The notes: generated by a model not told the origin, from the sequence alone. Positions 39,616 through 49,337 are shown, numbered from the stretch's first letter. The stretch is 64,000 bases of DNA from Dyadobacter jiangsuensis (GCF_003014695.1 NZ_PYAS01000009.1:1-64000); one strand, 5' to 3'. Made by a program: numbers and translations.

Positions 39616-42387
39616 ATGAAAAGACTTTTACCCATCCTCCTCCTCACTATTACCCTGTGCTTCACACAATCCGTTTGGGGACAGGCGACGAAAGTATCGG
39701 GACACATTTTTGACAATGATTCCCAGAAGCCGCTTTCCGGTGTTTCCGTTTCTGTCAAAGGCAGGAACACCGGTACCATTAGCAATGCAGAAGGTTATTT
39801 TGAGCTAAAAACCAATATACCTACGACGCTGATCATCTCGCTGGTGGGTTATGCACGGCAGGAAAAAGAAGTGGCTTCTCCGGAAGGGCTGCGGGTGAAC
39901 CTGGTGCCGGCTATCGAGGAGCTGAACCAGGTGGTAGTAACCGCTTCAAGAGTGGAAGAAAGCATTCTGCGGTCACCGGTGAGCATCGAGAAAATGGATT
40001 CCCGTGCCATACAGCAGACCCCGTCCGCCAATTTTTACGATGGTTTGGTCAACCTGAAATCGCTCGATATGGTAACGAGCAGCCTGACATACAAGCAAAT
40101 CAACACCCGCGGGTTCAACACGACGGGCAACAGCCGTTTTCTGCAACTCGTAGACGGCGTGGATAACCAGCCTTCCGGCCTGGGTTTTGCGATGGGTAAC
40201 CTGTTCGGTCCGCACGACATCGATGTTGAGAGCGCGGAACTGATACCGGGTGCCGCCTCGGCACTGTACGGCCCGATCGCATTCAACGGAATGCTCAATA
40301 CACGCACCAAAAATCCATTTGAATACCAGGGACTCAGCGCCCAGACCAAGTTCGGTATCAACCACATCGGAGATGGTACCGACCTCGGCGCGAAACCGCT
40401 TTATGACCTGGCCATCCGATACGCGAAAGCCTTCAACAACAAACTTGCATTTAAAGTCAATGCATCGTACCTCAAAGGCACCGACTGGTATGCCAACGAT
40501 TACACCGACATTGACCCTAATACCAACCCCGAAAACCGCGGCCCGAACAATCCCGGTCGCAATGCATTGAACATTTACGGCGATGAGGTGGCACAGACAT
40601 TGCCGAACATCGGCCGCGTGTCACGCACGGGCTACGAGGAAAAAGACCTGGCTACTTACGGTGTTTACAGTCTGAAACTGGGCGGTGCGCTGCATTACCG
40701 CATTACCGACAAGCTGGAAGCTATTTATCAGGGAAATTTCAATCAGGGTACAGCACAATACACGGGTTCGAACCGGTTTGTGATCAACGATTTCAAGTTT
40801 GTGCAGCACCGGCTGGAACTGCGCGGAAGCAATTTCTACGTACGTGCCTACACGAACCACGAGTATTCGACCAATTCGTACAATACCCGTGCATTGGGCC
40901 AGCAGATTAACCGTAGCTGGGTGAAGGATTTGGCAGGTAATACCGTAGCTCCCAACAAGGCCGATTCGACCTGGTTTGCGAGATATGCAGCCGCCTACAC
41001 CGGCGCGATTGGCGGCGTAACCCAGCAAAATCACACTGCTGCACGCGCATTCGCGGACGAGGGGCGCATCGCTCCGGGCTCCGACGCTTTCAATTCCGCC
41101 AAAGACCGGCTCATCAAAACCCGCGGGCTGGCCGGGGCGGGTATTCTCAGCCAATGCAGCCTGAACCACATAGAAGGGATGTATGATTTCAGCTCGCTTT
41201 TGAAAGTAATCAATTTGCAGGTGGGAGGTAACTATCGGAAATACTTCCTCAATACCGGGGGGACACTTTTCGACGATAAGGATAAAGACCTCACCAACGA
41301 GGAGTACGGCGTGTTTGCACAAGCTTCGAAATCACTTTGGAAAGACCGGCTGAAACTGACCGTTTCGGGTCGTTATGACAAGAACGAGAACTTCGACGGC
41401 CGGTTCACGCCGCGCGCATCGGCTGTTTTCTCACCGAATGAGAACCATCATTTCCGTGCTTCCTACCAGACAGGTTTCCGCAATCCGACGATCGGCGATC
41501 AGTATATCAAGCTGAATGTCGGCCCGATCATCATCCTCGGCGGTGCACCGGTGAATTCGGAGGGAATGAATGCCTATACCAATTCGGTGACCATCGCATC
41601 GTTCTCGCAATTTGCGGCGGCTTTTGGAGCAGATATGGCAAAGGGTGTCCCCTTCCCGCAAGCAGTGGCCAACAACAAAAGCAAGCTCGTGAAATCGGAC
41701 GTGCCTTACATCAAGTCTGAAAAGGTGAAAAGCTACGAGGTGGGTTACAAAGGTTTGATCGCCAAGCAATTGCTGGTCGATGTCAATTACTATTACAGCC
41801 AGTATACCGATTTTATCATCAATACCGTGGTAGCCGCCGCGCCTTCGAATATCCTGGCCGCGGACGGCTCAGTGAATCAGGCCGCTGCGATGGAGCTGCT
41901 GGGGTCGGGCAGGCAGTTGTATCAGTTGTATACCAATGCCAAAGACAAGGTCTCAATTCAGGGTGTCAGTGCCGGTTTGACTTACTCTTTGCCTAAAAAT
42001 TACAAGGTATCGGCTAATGCGACCTGGATCGATTTCAACATGGGCGATGCCGACCCGAACAATATCCCGGCTTTCAACACACCGAAGTGGAAAACCAACG
42101 TCATGTTTGGAAATGCACGCCTGACCGATCGACTCGGCTTCAACGTGGCCTGGCACTGGCAGGAGGCTTTCGACTGGTACGGTACATTCACCGAAATGCG
42201 CCCGGGCCGTGTGAATGCCTACAATTTGCTTGATGCACAAGTGAGCTACCGCATTCCCAGCCTGAAAACGGTGGTGAAAGTGGGCGGCTCCAATATCACG
42301 AATAAATACATCGTGCAGGCTTACGGCTCACCGGCTGTGGGCGGGCTGTATTATGTAAGTCTCAATTTCGACCAACTATTCCGCTAA
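39616..42387 (+). CDS. TonB-dependent receptor
   Basis: A 923-aa outer-membrane transporter with a signal peptide (to SVWGQ, about residue 23), a carboxypeptidase-regulatory-like domain (VSGHIFDNDSQKPLSGVSVSV, about 26-105), a plug (VVVTASRVEESILRSPVSIEKMDSR, then IPGAASALYGPIAFNGMLNTRTK) and a barrel ending YYVSLNFDQLFR. It lacks the SusC-specific signature and has no SusD partner. An MFS carrier gene follows by 6 nt and two AhpD-like genes precede it, so the four may form a small uptake and detoxification operon for one organic compound. Substrate unknown. Confidence 0.88.
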   Translation: MKRLLPILLLTITLCFTQSVWGQATKVSGHIFDNDSQKPLSGVSVSVKGRNTGTISNAEGYFELKTNIPTTLIISLVGYARQEKEVASPEGLRVNLVPAIEELNQVVVTASRVEESILRSPVSIEKMDSRAIQQTPSANFYDGLVNLKSLDMVTSSLTYKQINTRGFNTTGNSRFLQLVDGVDNQPSGLGFAMGNLFGPHDIDVESAELIPGAASALYGPIAFNGMLNTRTKNPFEYQGLSAQTKFGINHIGDGTDLGAKPLYDLAIRYAKAFNNKLAFKVNASYLKGTDWYANDYTDIDPNTNPENRGPNNPGRNALNIYGDEVAQTLPNIGRVSRTGYEEKDLATYGVYSLKLGGALHYRITDKLEAIYQGNFNQGTAQYTGSNRFVINDFKFVQHRLELRGSNFYVRAYTNHEYSTNSYNTRALGQQINRSWVKDLAGNTVAPNKADSTWFARYAAAYTGAIGGVTQQNHTAARAFADEGRIAPGSDAFNSAKDRLIKTRGLAGAGILSQCSLNHIEGMYDFSSLLKVINLQVGGNYRKYFLNTGGTLFDDKDKDLTNEEYGVFAQASKSLWKDRLKLTVSGRYDKNENFDGRFTPRASAVFSPNENHHFRASYQTGFRNPTIGDQYIKLNVGPIIILGGAPVNSEGMNAYTNSVTIASFSQFAAAFGADMAKGVPFPQAVANNKSKLVKSDVPYIKSEKVKSYEVGYKGLIAKQLLVDVNYYYSQYTDFIINTVVAAAPSNILAADGSVNQAAAMELLGSGRQLYQLYTNAKDKVSIQGVSAGLTYSLPKNYKVSANATWIDFNMGDADPNNIPAFNTPKWKTNVMFGNARLTDRLGFNVAWHWQEAFDWYGTFTEMRPGRVNAYNLLDAQVSYRIPSLKTVVKVGGSNITNKYIVQAYGSPAVGGLYYVSLNFDQLFR

Positions 42388-42393
42388 CGGGCT

Positions 42394-43611
42394 ATGGAAA
42401 CTTTGGAAATACAACGTGTGGAACCGATCAGCGTTAGTCAGAAATGGCTTGCGTTTATCCTCTGCGTGGTGGCCTATACCCTGAGCGGCACGGTGTCGAC
42501 GCTGATGTCGGTGTACCTGCCGGTGGCTATTCCGGAACTGAAAGGTGCTGCGGTGAGCGAAGCGGAACTGGGCGAAATAGGCGCTTATGTAAATGCGGTT
42601 TACCTCTACGGCTGGATGTGCGGCGGGCTGCTGTTCGGGGTCGTAAGCGACCGCATCGGCCGGAAAAAGTCGTTGACGCTGGTGACGGCATTGTATGGTG
42701 TCTCCACTTGCCTGGTTACCATTGTTCCCGATTGGTATTCGTTGCTGGCCATTCGTTTCACCGCCGGAATGGGCGTGGGCGGGGTGTTGCTGATCACCAC
42801 GGTTTACATCTCCGAAATATGGGAGGACCGAAGCCGCGCTGTGATCCTCGGCGTTCTGGCCGTTTGCTTTCCTATCGGCATTGTTACTACCGGCAGTCTT
42901 AATTTATTGTTTTCAAACTGGCGCACGGCGTTTGGCATCGGCTTCATTCCGGTTGCTGCTGCATTACTGATCTTTTTGCTTTTGCCGGAATCGGACCGGT
43001 GGAAGAATGTCAGGGAGGTCAGGAGTGGTCAGAAAAGTATTTTTGACGCTCAGAATCTGCCGAATGTGATTCGCGGCTCACTGATTTTCGGTGCCGTTCT
43101 GATAGGCCTTTGGGGGATATTCTCGTGGCTTCCCACGTGGGCGCAGTCGTTGCTCGCGAGCGGGCAGGACGGCCAGAAGGAGCGGGGATTGCTCATGATC
43201 CTGCTGGGAATGGGCGGCATTACCGGCGGAGTGTTTTCGGGGATTCTGATAAACCGATTCGGCAAGAAAAATACTTTGATGGCCACATTTGCTACCTGCG
43301 TGGTGATGTGTGGCGTGCTGTTTATCACCAACCGCACATTTTCCAATATCATTTACATCGAAACGGCCATGCTCGCATTCTGTTTCGGGATCAGCCAGGG
43401 AGCTTTGTCGAGCTACATTCCCGAGCTGTTTCCGTTTGCGGTGCGGGGCACGGCCACCGGTTTTTGTTTTAACGTCGGCCGGTTCTTTACCGCTACGGCG
43501 GTGTTTTTCATTGGCTCTCTGGTGACGGTGCTGGGCGGTTTCGGGAATGCCTTGCTGGTTTTCTCTCTGCCTTTTTTGGTTGCGTTGTTTGTTACATTCA
43601 GAAGCAAATGA
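42394..43611 (+). CDS. MFS transporter
   Basis: A 405-aa major facilitator with 12 predicted helices. The loop 2-3 signature GVVSDRIGRKKSLTL is clear, as is its C-half counterpart INRFGKKNTL. MGVGGVLLITTVYISEIWEDRSR in helix 4-5 resembles sugar/organic-acid porters. The central cytosolic loop (about residues 200-220) contains NVREVRSGQKS, encoded by three copies of the decamer repeat family (43009-43037). It directly follows a TonB receptor and should carry the same solute over the inner membrane. A hairpin terminator follows. Confidence 0.88.
   Translation: METLEIQRVEPISVSQKWLAFILCVVAYTLSGTVSTLMSVYLPVAIPELKGAAVSEAELGEIGAYVNAVYLYGWMCGGLLFGVVSDRIGRKKSLTLVTALYGVSTCLVTIVPDWYSLLAIRFTAGMGVGGVLLITTVYISEIWEDRSRAVILGVLAVCFPIGIVTTGSLNLLFSNWRTAFGIGFIPVAAALLIFLLLPESDRWKNVREVRSGQKSIFDAQNLPNVIRGSLIFGAVLIGLWGIFSWLPTWAQSLLASGQDGQKERGLLMILLGMGGITGGVFSGILINRFGKKNTLMATFATCVVMCGVLFITNRTFSNIIYIETAMLAFCFGISQGALSSYIPELFPFAVRGTATGFCFNVGRFFTATAVFFIGSLVTVLGGFGNALLVFSLPFLVALFVTFRSK
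43009..43037. repeat. Three decamer-repeat units inside the MFS gene
   Basis: TGTCAGGGAG, GGTCAGGAGT and GGTCAGAAAA follow one another within the coding sequence for the central cytosolic loop. They match the repeat family of tracts A-C. Confidence 0.6.
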
Positions 43612-43654
43612 GCTGGATTTTGCGTATTATCATAGGTTAATATATTAGGCAAAC

Positions 43655-43685
43655 GGGTTCGCCGCCTGGCGAACCCATTTCTTTT
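43655..43685 (+). terminator. Rho-independent terminator after the MFS gene
   Basis: Perfect 9-bp stem GGGTTCGCC/GGCGAACCC (43655-43663, 43668-43676) with a GCCT loop and a following T-rich stretch. Confidence 0.8.
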
Positions 43686-43710
43686 AAATGCGCTAATTCC
43701 ACAAATTTTT

Positions 43711-43752
43711 CGCCGCAATTATTTCGCTACAATTATTTCGCTACAAATATTT
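43711..43752. repeat. 14-nt tandem repeat, three copies
   Basis: CGCCGCAATTATTT, CGCTACAATTATTT and CGCTACAAATATTT follow without gaps, ending 26 nt before the DUF3179 start. This may be a slippage tract that varies leader length. Confidence 0.75.
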
Positions 43753-43778
43753 CGGTGCGCTGCACCTCTCTGATCTGT

Positions 43779-44921
43779 ATGAAGAAGCTTTTTTACCTCG
43801 GAATCCTCGGGATTATACTCTACGAAATAGCGAAGGTGTATTTCATTATGCCTATGCCGGGCAGCCAGCGGATGAACAGCATCGATGCCGCTTATATACT
43901 GCATACCTGGCGCTGGCCGCTGCGCATTTTATTCTGGGCGATGATCGTGGCCGGCGGGTTTGCGGTGTTTTCCGGTAAAAGGAAATGGCTGCCTGCTATC
44001 CTGGTGCTGGTTGCAGCAGGAGTTATTTATGCAACCAATTTCGAAATGGCGGCGGACACGATGTTTTACCAGCCATCACAGGTAATCGAGCACAATGCAG
44101 CCACCAACAAAGTGGCTATGGACCGCCTTGTGATCGGTGTGGAGGCCAATGGGGAGGCCAAAGCCTATCCCATCCAGTATATCGGCTACCACCATCAGGT
44201 CCGGGATGTGCTCGGTGGGAAGCCTATTATGGTTACCTACTGCACCGTGTGCCGTACAGGCCGGGTTTTTGAGCCGGTTGTGGACGGCAAACCGGAGGTG
44301 TTCCGCCTGGTGGGAATGGACCATTTCAATGCGATGTTCGAAGATAGTGAAACCGGGAGCTGGTGGCGGCAAGCCAACGGCGAGGCGATTGCCGGTCCGC
44401 TGAAAGGGAAAATGCTTCCCGAATTGGCCAGCAGCCAGACGTCACTAAGCCAGTGGCTCAAACTGCACCCGGATAGCAAGATTATGCAGCCCGACCCGGT
44501 GTACCAGGCCAAATACGACTCGATGAGCCGTTACGAATCCGGCCGCGGCAAATCCGCACTGACTAAAACCGATACATTATCCTGGCAAGACAAATCCTGG
44601 GTAGTGGGCGTTCAGGCGGGCGGAGCGGCCAAAGCATTCGACTGGAACCGTCTTAAAAAGGAGCGGATTATCAACAGCCAGGTAGGGAATGTGCCGGTGG
44701 CATTGGTACTCAGTGCCGACAATAACAGCTTTTTCGCTTTTAACAAAGAAATTAACGAACCATTTACCTTAAAGAATGACACCATTTTCGCTCCATCCGG
44801 CGCGCATAATCTACTCGGCAAACGGCTCACCGGCGCCGGCAATGATCTGAAGCGCATCAATGCCTACCAGGAATTCTGGCACAGCTGGCGCACATTCCAT
44901 CCCGGCACCGATCAATATTAA
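43779..44921 (+). CDS. DUF3179 domain membrane protein
   Basis: A 380-aa protein with three N-terminal helices (about 4-22, 42-62, 68-86) followed by a large DUF3179 domain. Diagnostic segments are RLVIGVEANGEAKAYPIQYIGYHHQVRDVLGGKPIMVTYCTVCRTG (with a CTVC pair), LVGMDHFNAMFEDSETGSWW and QANGEAIAGPLKG. The function of DUF3179 is not established. I use ATG 43779 (MKKLFYLGIL), which gives a proper first helix; the frame from 43755 adds eight unlikely residues. A FecA-like receptor gene starts 55 nt after the stop, so the two may be co-expressed. Confidence 0.88.
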   Translation: MKKLFYLGILGIILYEIAKVYFIMPMPGSQRMNSIDAAYILHTWRWPLRILFWAMIVAGGFAVFSGKRKWLPAILVLVAAGVIYATNFEMAADTMFYQPSQVIEHNAATNKVAMDRLVIGVEANGEAKAYPIQYIGYHHQVRDVLGGKPIMVTYCTVCRTGRVFEPVVDGKPEVFRLVGMDHFNAMFEDSETGSWWRQANGEAIAGPLKGKMLPELASSQTSLSQWLKLHPDSKIMQPDPVYQAKYDSMSRYESGRGKSALTKTDTLSWQDKSWVVGVQAGGAAKAFDWNRLKKERIINSQVGNVPVALVLSADNNSFFAFNKEINEPFTLKNDTIFAPSGAHNLLGKRLTGAGNDLKRINAYQEFWHSWRTFHPGTDQY

Positions 44922-44976
44922 TTCACTCCGCCGCTACTGCGGTAATACTTATGAAAATAGAACGATACAAACGCTG

Positions 44977-47187
44977 ATGAAACAATTTTACTTAACAACG
45001 ATCATTCTCTGTACCCTCCTTCAAACTGCTCACGCACAAACCGATAAAAAGAAGGATTATGATAAAGTGCTGGACCTGAACGAGGTCACGGTAGGCGATC
45101 GTAAGAATATCATCCACACCGAACGCCTCCCCGATGTTCACAACACTTACATCACCGCCGGTAAAAAGAGCGAAGTGATCCAGATCGACGGTGTAAACGG
45201 GAATATCGCCGAAAAAACCGGACGGCAGATTTTTGCCAAAATTCCGGGCGTATTTGTGTACGATATGGACGGCAGCGGCAACCAGGTCAACATCTCCACC
45301 CGCGGCCTCGACCCGCACCGTTCGTGGGAGTATAATATTCGCCAAAATGGTATTATCACCAATTCCGATATGTACGGCTACCCCGCAAGCCATTACAGTC
45401 CTGCGATGGAATCTATTCAGCGCGTGGAATTGGTGCGGGGGACATCCTCATTGCAATACGGCGCGCAGTTCGGGGGAATGATTAATTACGTTACCAAAGG
45501 GCCGGACACGACCAAGGCATTTACATTCGAAACCATAAACTCGGCCGGCTCATTTGGCTTATTCAGCTCTTACAATGCCATTGGCGGCAAGGTGGGCAAG
45601 CTGACGTACTTGGCCTACTACCAGAAGCGCCATTCGAACGGTTACCGCAAGAATGCGAAGTCAGATGCGCAGTCGCAGTATGTAAGTCTGATGTACGAAT
45701 TCAGCAAAGCATTTCGCATTAAAGCGGAGCTGGGCCGTTCGGAATACGTGTACCAGATTCCCGGGCCGCTGACCGACGCGATGTTCAAAGAAGATCCACG
45801 CCAGTCGACCCGCTCCCGTAACTATTTTAATCCGGATATTTATGTGCCGTCGATCGTGATGGACTGGAAGATCAACCCCAATACCCAGCTGAAACTGACA
45901 ACCTCGGGCGTATACGGCGCGCGTAACAGCGTGATGTTCGACGCATTCGCGAACGTGCCCGATACGATCAGCCGCGTTACCAATGCCTACCGCGCCCGCC
46001 AGGTGGATATTGATAATTTCAAAAGCTTTACTTCCGAGCTTCGCCTGGTACACCAATACGATTTTCTGGGTTTCCGGAATGCGGTTTCGGGCGGAGTTCA
46101 GTACATGCATAACAAGCTTCGTCGTCGCCTGCTGGGCAAGGGCACAACCGGCAGCGATTTTGATCTCAGCCTCACCGATCCGCAGTTTGGCCGGGATATG
46201 TACATGACCACCGACAACATCGCGTTGTTTGTGGAAAACCTCATTTTCATCACCCCGCGGCTGAGTTTCTCGCCGGGTATCCGTGTAGAGAAGGGCGGTA
46301 CCGACATGACGGGCAAGATCACGTATTACGATCCTCAAAACCTGCCGAACACCATCAAGCACAGTTTTCCGCTTTTCGGGATCAGCTCTCAGTATAAAAT
46401 CGCGGAGAATAGCCGCGCTTATGCGGGTTTCTCGCAAGCCTACCGCCCGGTTGTTTTCAAGGACATTATCCCCGGTTCCGTTTTGGAGCAGGTTGACAAA
46501 AACCTGAAAGACGCGACCGGCTATAACCTGGAAGCAGGCATTAGCGGAAATATCCACGATGTTCTGAAATACGACATTGGGCTCTTCCAGGTGTTGATCA
46601 ACAACCGGATGGGTACCATTTCGATGAAAGATGCCAACGGTAATGCATACCTGTACCGTACTACCACCGGGGACAGCAGGACCCGCGGTGTGGAAGCCTA
46701 TTTGGAATACACCGCATTCAAACAGTACAACGGCGCCGAAGCACAAACAGAACTGTCGTTTTTCACGTCCACTTCCTATTTCGACGCCCAATACGTGCGT
46801 GGAACGGCAGTATCGAATGGTGAGAACAAAAGCGTAGCCGGCAACCGCGTGGAGGGCATTCCAACGTGGATTTCACGAAACGGGATTCAGTTTCAATACA
46901 AAAAGCTTTCGGTAACGGCCCAATACAGCTACGTAAGTTCCAACTTCGCCAACCCGCTGAACACCGTGGAACCTTCGGCCAACGGTACGATCGGAAAGGT
47001 GCCGGGGTATGGCCTGCTTGATGTGAATGCGACGCTCTACCTGGGCCAGCATTACAAGCTGCGTTTCGGGATGAACAACGTTACCGACAAGCAGTACTTC
47101 ACCAAACGCCCGACCATGTACCCCGGCGCGGGTGTATGGAGCTCGGACGGGCGGAGCATCGGCATTTCGTTTGGGATTAAGATTTAA
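44977..47187 (+). CDS. FecA-like TonB-dependent receptor
   Basis: A 736-aa outer-membrane receptor. I start at ATG 44977 (MKQFYLTTIILCTLLQTAHAQ signal peptide) because the longer frame from 44860 overlaps DUF3179 and buries the signal. It lacks a carboxypeptidase-regulatory-like domain. The plug (about 30-190) reads GRQIFAKIPGVFVYDMDGSGNQVNISTRGLDPHRSWEYNIRQNG, as in ferric-citrate FecA-type receptors, then VELVRGTSSLQYGAQFGGMINYVTKG. The barrel ends in DGRSIGISFGIKI. Ferric chelate uptake is a reasonable guess. The gene is convergent with the sigma-factor cluster. Confidence 0.87.
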   Translation: MKQFYLTTIILCTLLQTAHAQTDKKKDYDKVLDLNEVTVGDRKNIIHTERLPDVHNTYITAGKKSEVIQIDGVNGNIAEKTGRQIFAKIPGVFVYDMDGSGNQVNISTRGLDPHRSWEYNIRQNGIITNSDMYGYPASHYSPAMESIQRVELVRGTSSLQYGAQFGGMINYVTKGPDTTKAFTFETINSAGSFGLFSSYNAIGGKVGKLTYLAYYQKRHSNGYRKNAKSDAQSQYVSLMYEFSKAFRIKAELGRSEYVYQIPGPLTDAMFKEDPRQSTRSRNYFNPDIYVPSIVMDWKINPNTQLKLTTSGVYGARNSVMFDAFANVPDTISRVTNAYRARQVDIDNFKSFTSELRLVHQYDFLGFRNAVSGGVQYMHNKLRRRLLGKGTTGSDFDLSLTDPQFGRDMYMTTDNIALFVENLIFITPRLSFSPGIRVEKGGTDMTGKITYYDPQNLPNTIKHSFPLFGISSQYKIAENSRAYAGFSQAYRPVVFKDIIPGSVLEQVDKNLKDATGYNLEAGISGNIHDVLKYDIGLFQVLINNRMGTISMKDANGNAYLYRTTTGDSRTRGVEAYLEYTAFKQYNGAEAQTELSFFTSTSYFDAQYVRGTAVSNGENKSVAGNRVEGIPTWISRNGIQFQYKKLSVTAQYSYVSSNFANPLNTVEPSANGTIGKVPGYGLLDVNATLYLGQHYKLRFGMNNVTDKQYFTKRPTMYPGAGVWSSDGRSIGISFGIKI

Positions 47188-47209
47188 TTGTGCAGATAAG
47201 GATGGAAGT

Positions 47210-47240
47210 ATGGCGCGGACCCAGATGTTTGCGCCATTTA
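47210..47240. terminator. Weak terminator-like hairpin between convergent genes
   Basis: ATGGCGC (47210-47216) and GCGCCAT (47231-47237) form a 7-bp stem with a 14-nt loop, followed only by a short T stretch. Confidence 0.4.
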
Positions 47241-47249
47241 CGTTAATTA

Positions 47250-48794
47250 TTATCTGATGAGGAATCTGATCGACATTTGAGAGTTAGGGGATTTGACGCT
47301 TTTAAATCCATTGTGAGACAGGTTTGAAAGTGGAATGATGGTGTTTATGCCAACTTGCAACCGGCTATTGAACACGGTCCGGGAGTAGAATAGTATTCCC
47401 ACCCGAATGTTCCATTGCTCTGGGCGGACGTAGGATTTCAATGCTTCGCGACTTCTTGCTGTCAAATACCCTTCGTCGACGACCATGCCATTGGGGTATT
47501 CGGTTTCTTTCCGAAGCAATGCCGAGGAGTACCGAGCATAGGAGAGCCCGCCCACCAGTGACAACCCGCGGGTTAGCTGATATTGGTATTGAAGAGAAAA
47601 ATCAAGCCCGAACGCTTTGATGAAGTTGGTGTTACGGCTGATTTGTTGAAGCGTTGAATCCGCGGACGGGATTGTATCCAGGCGTTGTGCGACGCGCTCC
47701 TTTTCACCAAAGTAGGAGTGCAGCGGATTGAAAATGAATGTTGCCGTGTGCCTCTTCCAGCTTTTAGACACAAATACACCAGGGATAGCGAGTCGTAAAG
47801 GATGCTTGTGACCGTCGGTCCCGGTTAACATATAATCGGGCGAGGCAAAAGCACGGTTTATATTCCATTCCGGTCCGAAATGCAGATTGGTCAACAAGGA
47901 GTTCTGCTTTTTCGGCGTTGGCTGGGCTACATTCAGTAGGGGTTTCTGAACCAGTTTGCTTAAATCACTTTTGGGTCCTTCGAAATGCCCGGGAAGTGGT
48001 TCGAGGCTATTGAGCAAGTGTTCTGAGGATGACGCGGAAGTTGTTTTTTCATGGCTAACAGGGGTGATATTGGTCTGATTCGTGACCAGGAGCCCGGTTG
48101 ATTTTGGCTTGTTACGTGCACTTTCGGATTGTGCAGGAATATTCGGGAATGCGTTGTCGGGTTGATCCTCGCGTGAGTGGTTGCGAACGTGCGCGTTGCG
48201 CCCGCTTATCACGGGAGCATATGTATCGGATTTACGTGTATGCGAGGAAGTTCGGGTTGGCCCGGCATTATCCGGAATTTTCGGCTGTGCTCCAACCCGC
48301 GTCGGTGCTACGTGTTCCGACACTTTTTGCCCCCGAGTACCACTTTTCACGGTGCCTTCGTTGCCGCCGGTTTTTACCCGATCGGTTGCGGAGTTAGCGG
48401 TTGCCGGTATGTTGGCGGTATTCTGGCGACGAATAGCTGTTTTCCTTTTCTCGGTAACAGAATCCGACGTGCTTACCTTGTTGGCGGAATTTCTGTGCTC
48501 AGATGGAATGCTTGAAGGTGCAGTTGGTCGGTATTCAGTTTTATGACCATTAAAAACAACTAATGCAATCACCGCCGAAACAGTGACGACTGTCGAGATC
48601 AGTATGAATAACCCTTTGAATTTGCCAATGGATTTCCAGAGCCGGGCGTGCCATTTTGCAACGCCTGCTCCCTGATCTTGCGGAGCATCCAGCATATCGC
48701 TCATGCCCGCCCAGGCGTCGTCCGCCGGGATTTCGGGATCCGGGAGCGCGCCGTGAAGGAACTTGCTGATATGTTTGTCTTTCCTTTCCATCAC
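47250..48794 (-). CDS. Membrane-anchored protein with disordered linker and C-terminal beta-rich domain
   Basis: A 514-aa protein encoded immediately after, and overlapping by 4 bp, an ECF-type sigma factor. Residues 1-55 are cytosolic (MERKDKHISKFLHGAL...DDAWAGMSDMLDA), followed by one helix (about 60-81). Next comes a long Thr/Ser/Asn/Pro/Lys-rich linker (about 90-300), then a beta-rich C-terminus (LHFGPEWNINRAF, SLQYQYQLTRGLSLVGGLSYARYSSALL, SQMSIRFLIR) like small outer-membrane barrels. The gene order suggests an anti-sigma or sensor partner, and the short N-terminus could contact the sigma factor. No classical zinc anti-sigma motif is present. Confidence 0.7.
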   Translation of the reverse strand: MMERKDKHISKFLHGALPDPEIPADDAWAGMSDMLDAPQDQGAGVAKWHARLWKSIGKFKGLFILISTVVTVSAVIALVVFNGHKTEYRPTAPSSIPSEHRNSANKVSTSDSVTEKRKTAIRRQNTANIPATANSATDRVKTGGNEGTVKSGTRGQKVSEHVAPTRVGAQPKIPDNAGPTRTSSHTRKSDTYAPVISGRNAHVRNHSREDQPDNAFPNIPAQSESARNKPKSTGLLVTNQTNITPVSHEKTTSASSSEHLLNSLEPLPGHFEGPKSDLSKLVQKPLLNVAQPTPKKQNSLLTNLHFGPEWNINRAFASPDYMLTGTDGHKHPLRLAIPGVFVSKSWKRHTATFIFNPLHSYFGEKERVAQRLDTIPSADSTLQQISRNTNFIKAFGLDFSLQYQYQLTRGLSLVGGLSYARYSSALLRKETEYPNGMVVDEGYLTARSREALKSYVRPEQWNIRVGILFYSRTVFNSRLQVGINTIIPLSNLSHNGFKSVKSPNSQMSIRFLIR

Positions 48795-49324
48795 AGAGGG
48801 TTTTCAAAAATTACTTTCAACCTGTTCCTGCTCTCGCTTAAATGCCATTTGACGGTACCTTCGCTGATAGCGAGTGAACTTGCTATTTCCTTCACTGAAA
48901 AACCATCCATGTAGTACAAGCTGCAAATGCGGCGCGTAGCTACCGGCAGTTGCATGAGGTACACGTAGATATCCGTTCCCGAAAGCTGCTCAAATGGATT
49001 TTCGGGTGCCACAAACCCCATTTTATCCTCAATCTCGACGTAATCGAATTGCTGGGTTTTCCGGTCCCGAAGCAGGGTGAGCGCGGCATTGCGGACGGTC
49101 GTGTACATCCAGCTGAAAAACTCGCCTTTGGTTGCGTCGTACTGGTCGATATGCGTGAATACTTTCAGCATGCCATTGTTGATTGCCGTGACGATGTCGT
49201 GTTTGTCCTCAAAAAAGTTCTTGCAAAGCGCAAACAGGACAGGGTAAAATTGCCGGTACAATTTTTCCTGACTCTGGCGCTCCTGCCGCCTGCAACCTGC
49301 CAATATCTGGTTTAATGGGTCCAA
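48791..49324 (-). CDS. ECF-type RNA polymerase sigma factor
   Basis: A 177-aa sigma-70 family factor with only regions 2 and 4. Region 2 (about 22-92) includes LYRQFYPVLFALCKNFFEDKHD and FFSWMYTTVRNAALTLLR. Region 4 (about 120-172) includes RRICSLYYMDGFSVKEIASSLAISEGTVKWHLSESRNRLK, a helix-turn-helix for the -35 element. Length and layout are typical of Bacteroidota ECF factors. It is coupled by a 4-bp overlap to the membrane-anchored 514-aa protein, which is probably its regulator or output. Cells likely use it to respond to an envelope or nutrient cue. Confidence 0.9.
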   Translation of the reverse strand: MDPLNQILAGCRRQERQSQEKLYRQFYPVLFALCKNFFEDKHDIVTAINNGMLKVFTHIDQYDATKGEFFSWMYTTVRNAALTLLRDRKTQQFDYVEIEDKMGFVAPENPFEQLSGTDIYVYLMQLPVATRRICSLYYMDGFSVKEIASSLAISEGTVKWHLSESRNRLKVIFENPL

Positions 49325-49337
49325 ATCGTATTGAAAT

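Noticed and set aside
43711..43752. 14-nt tandem repeat as a regulator-binding array
   Set aside because: Three copies with an AT-rich unit fit simple slippage. No similar sites occur at other promoters examined.
45661..46791. Long antisense open frame (376 aa) across the FecA-like receptor gene
   Set aside because: It lies entirely within a clear receptor gene. Its His/Arg/Val-rich translation has no family features and is a codon-bias artefact.
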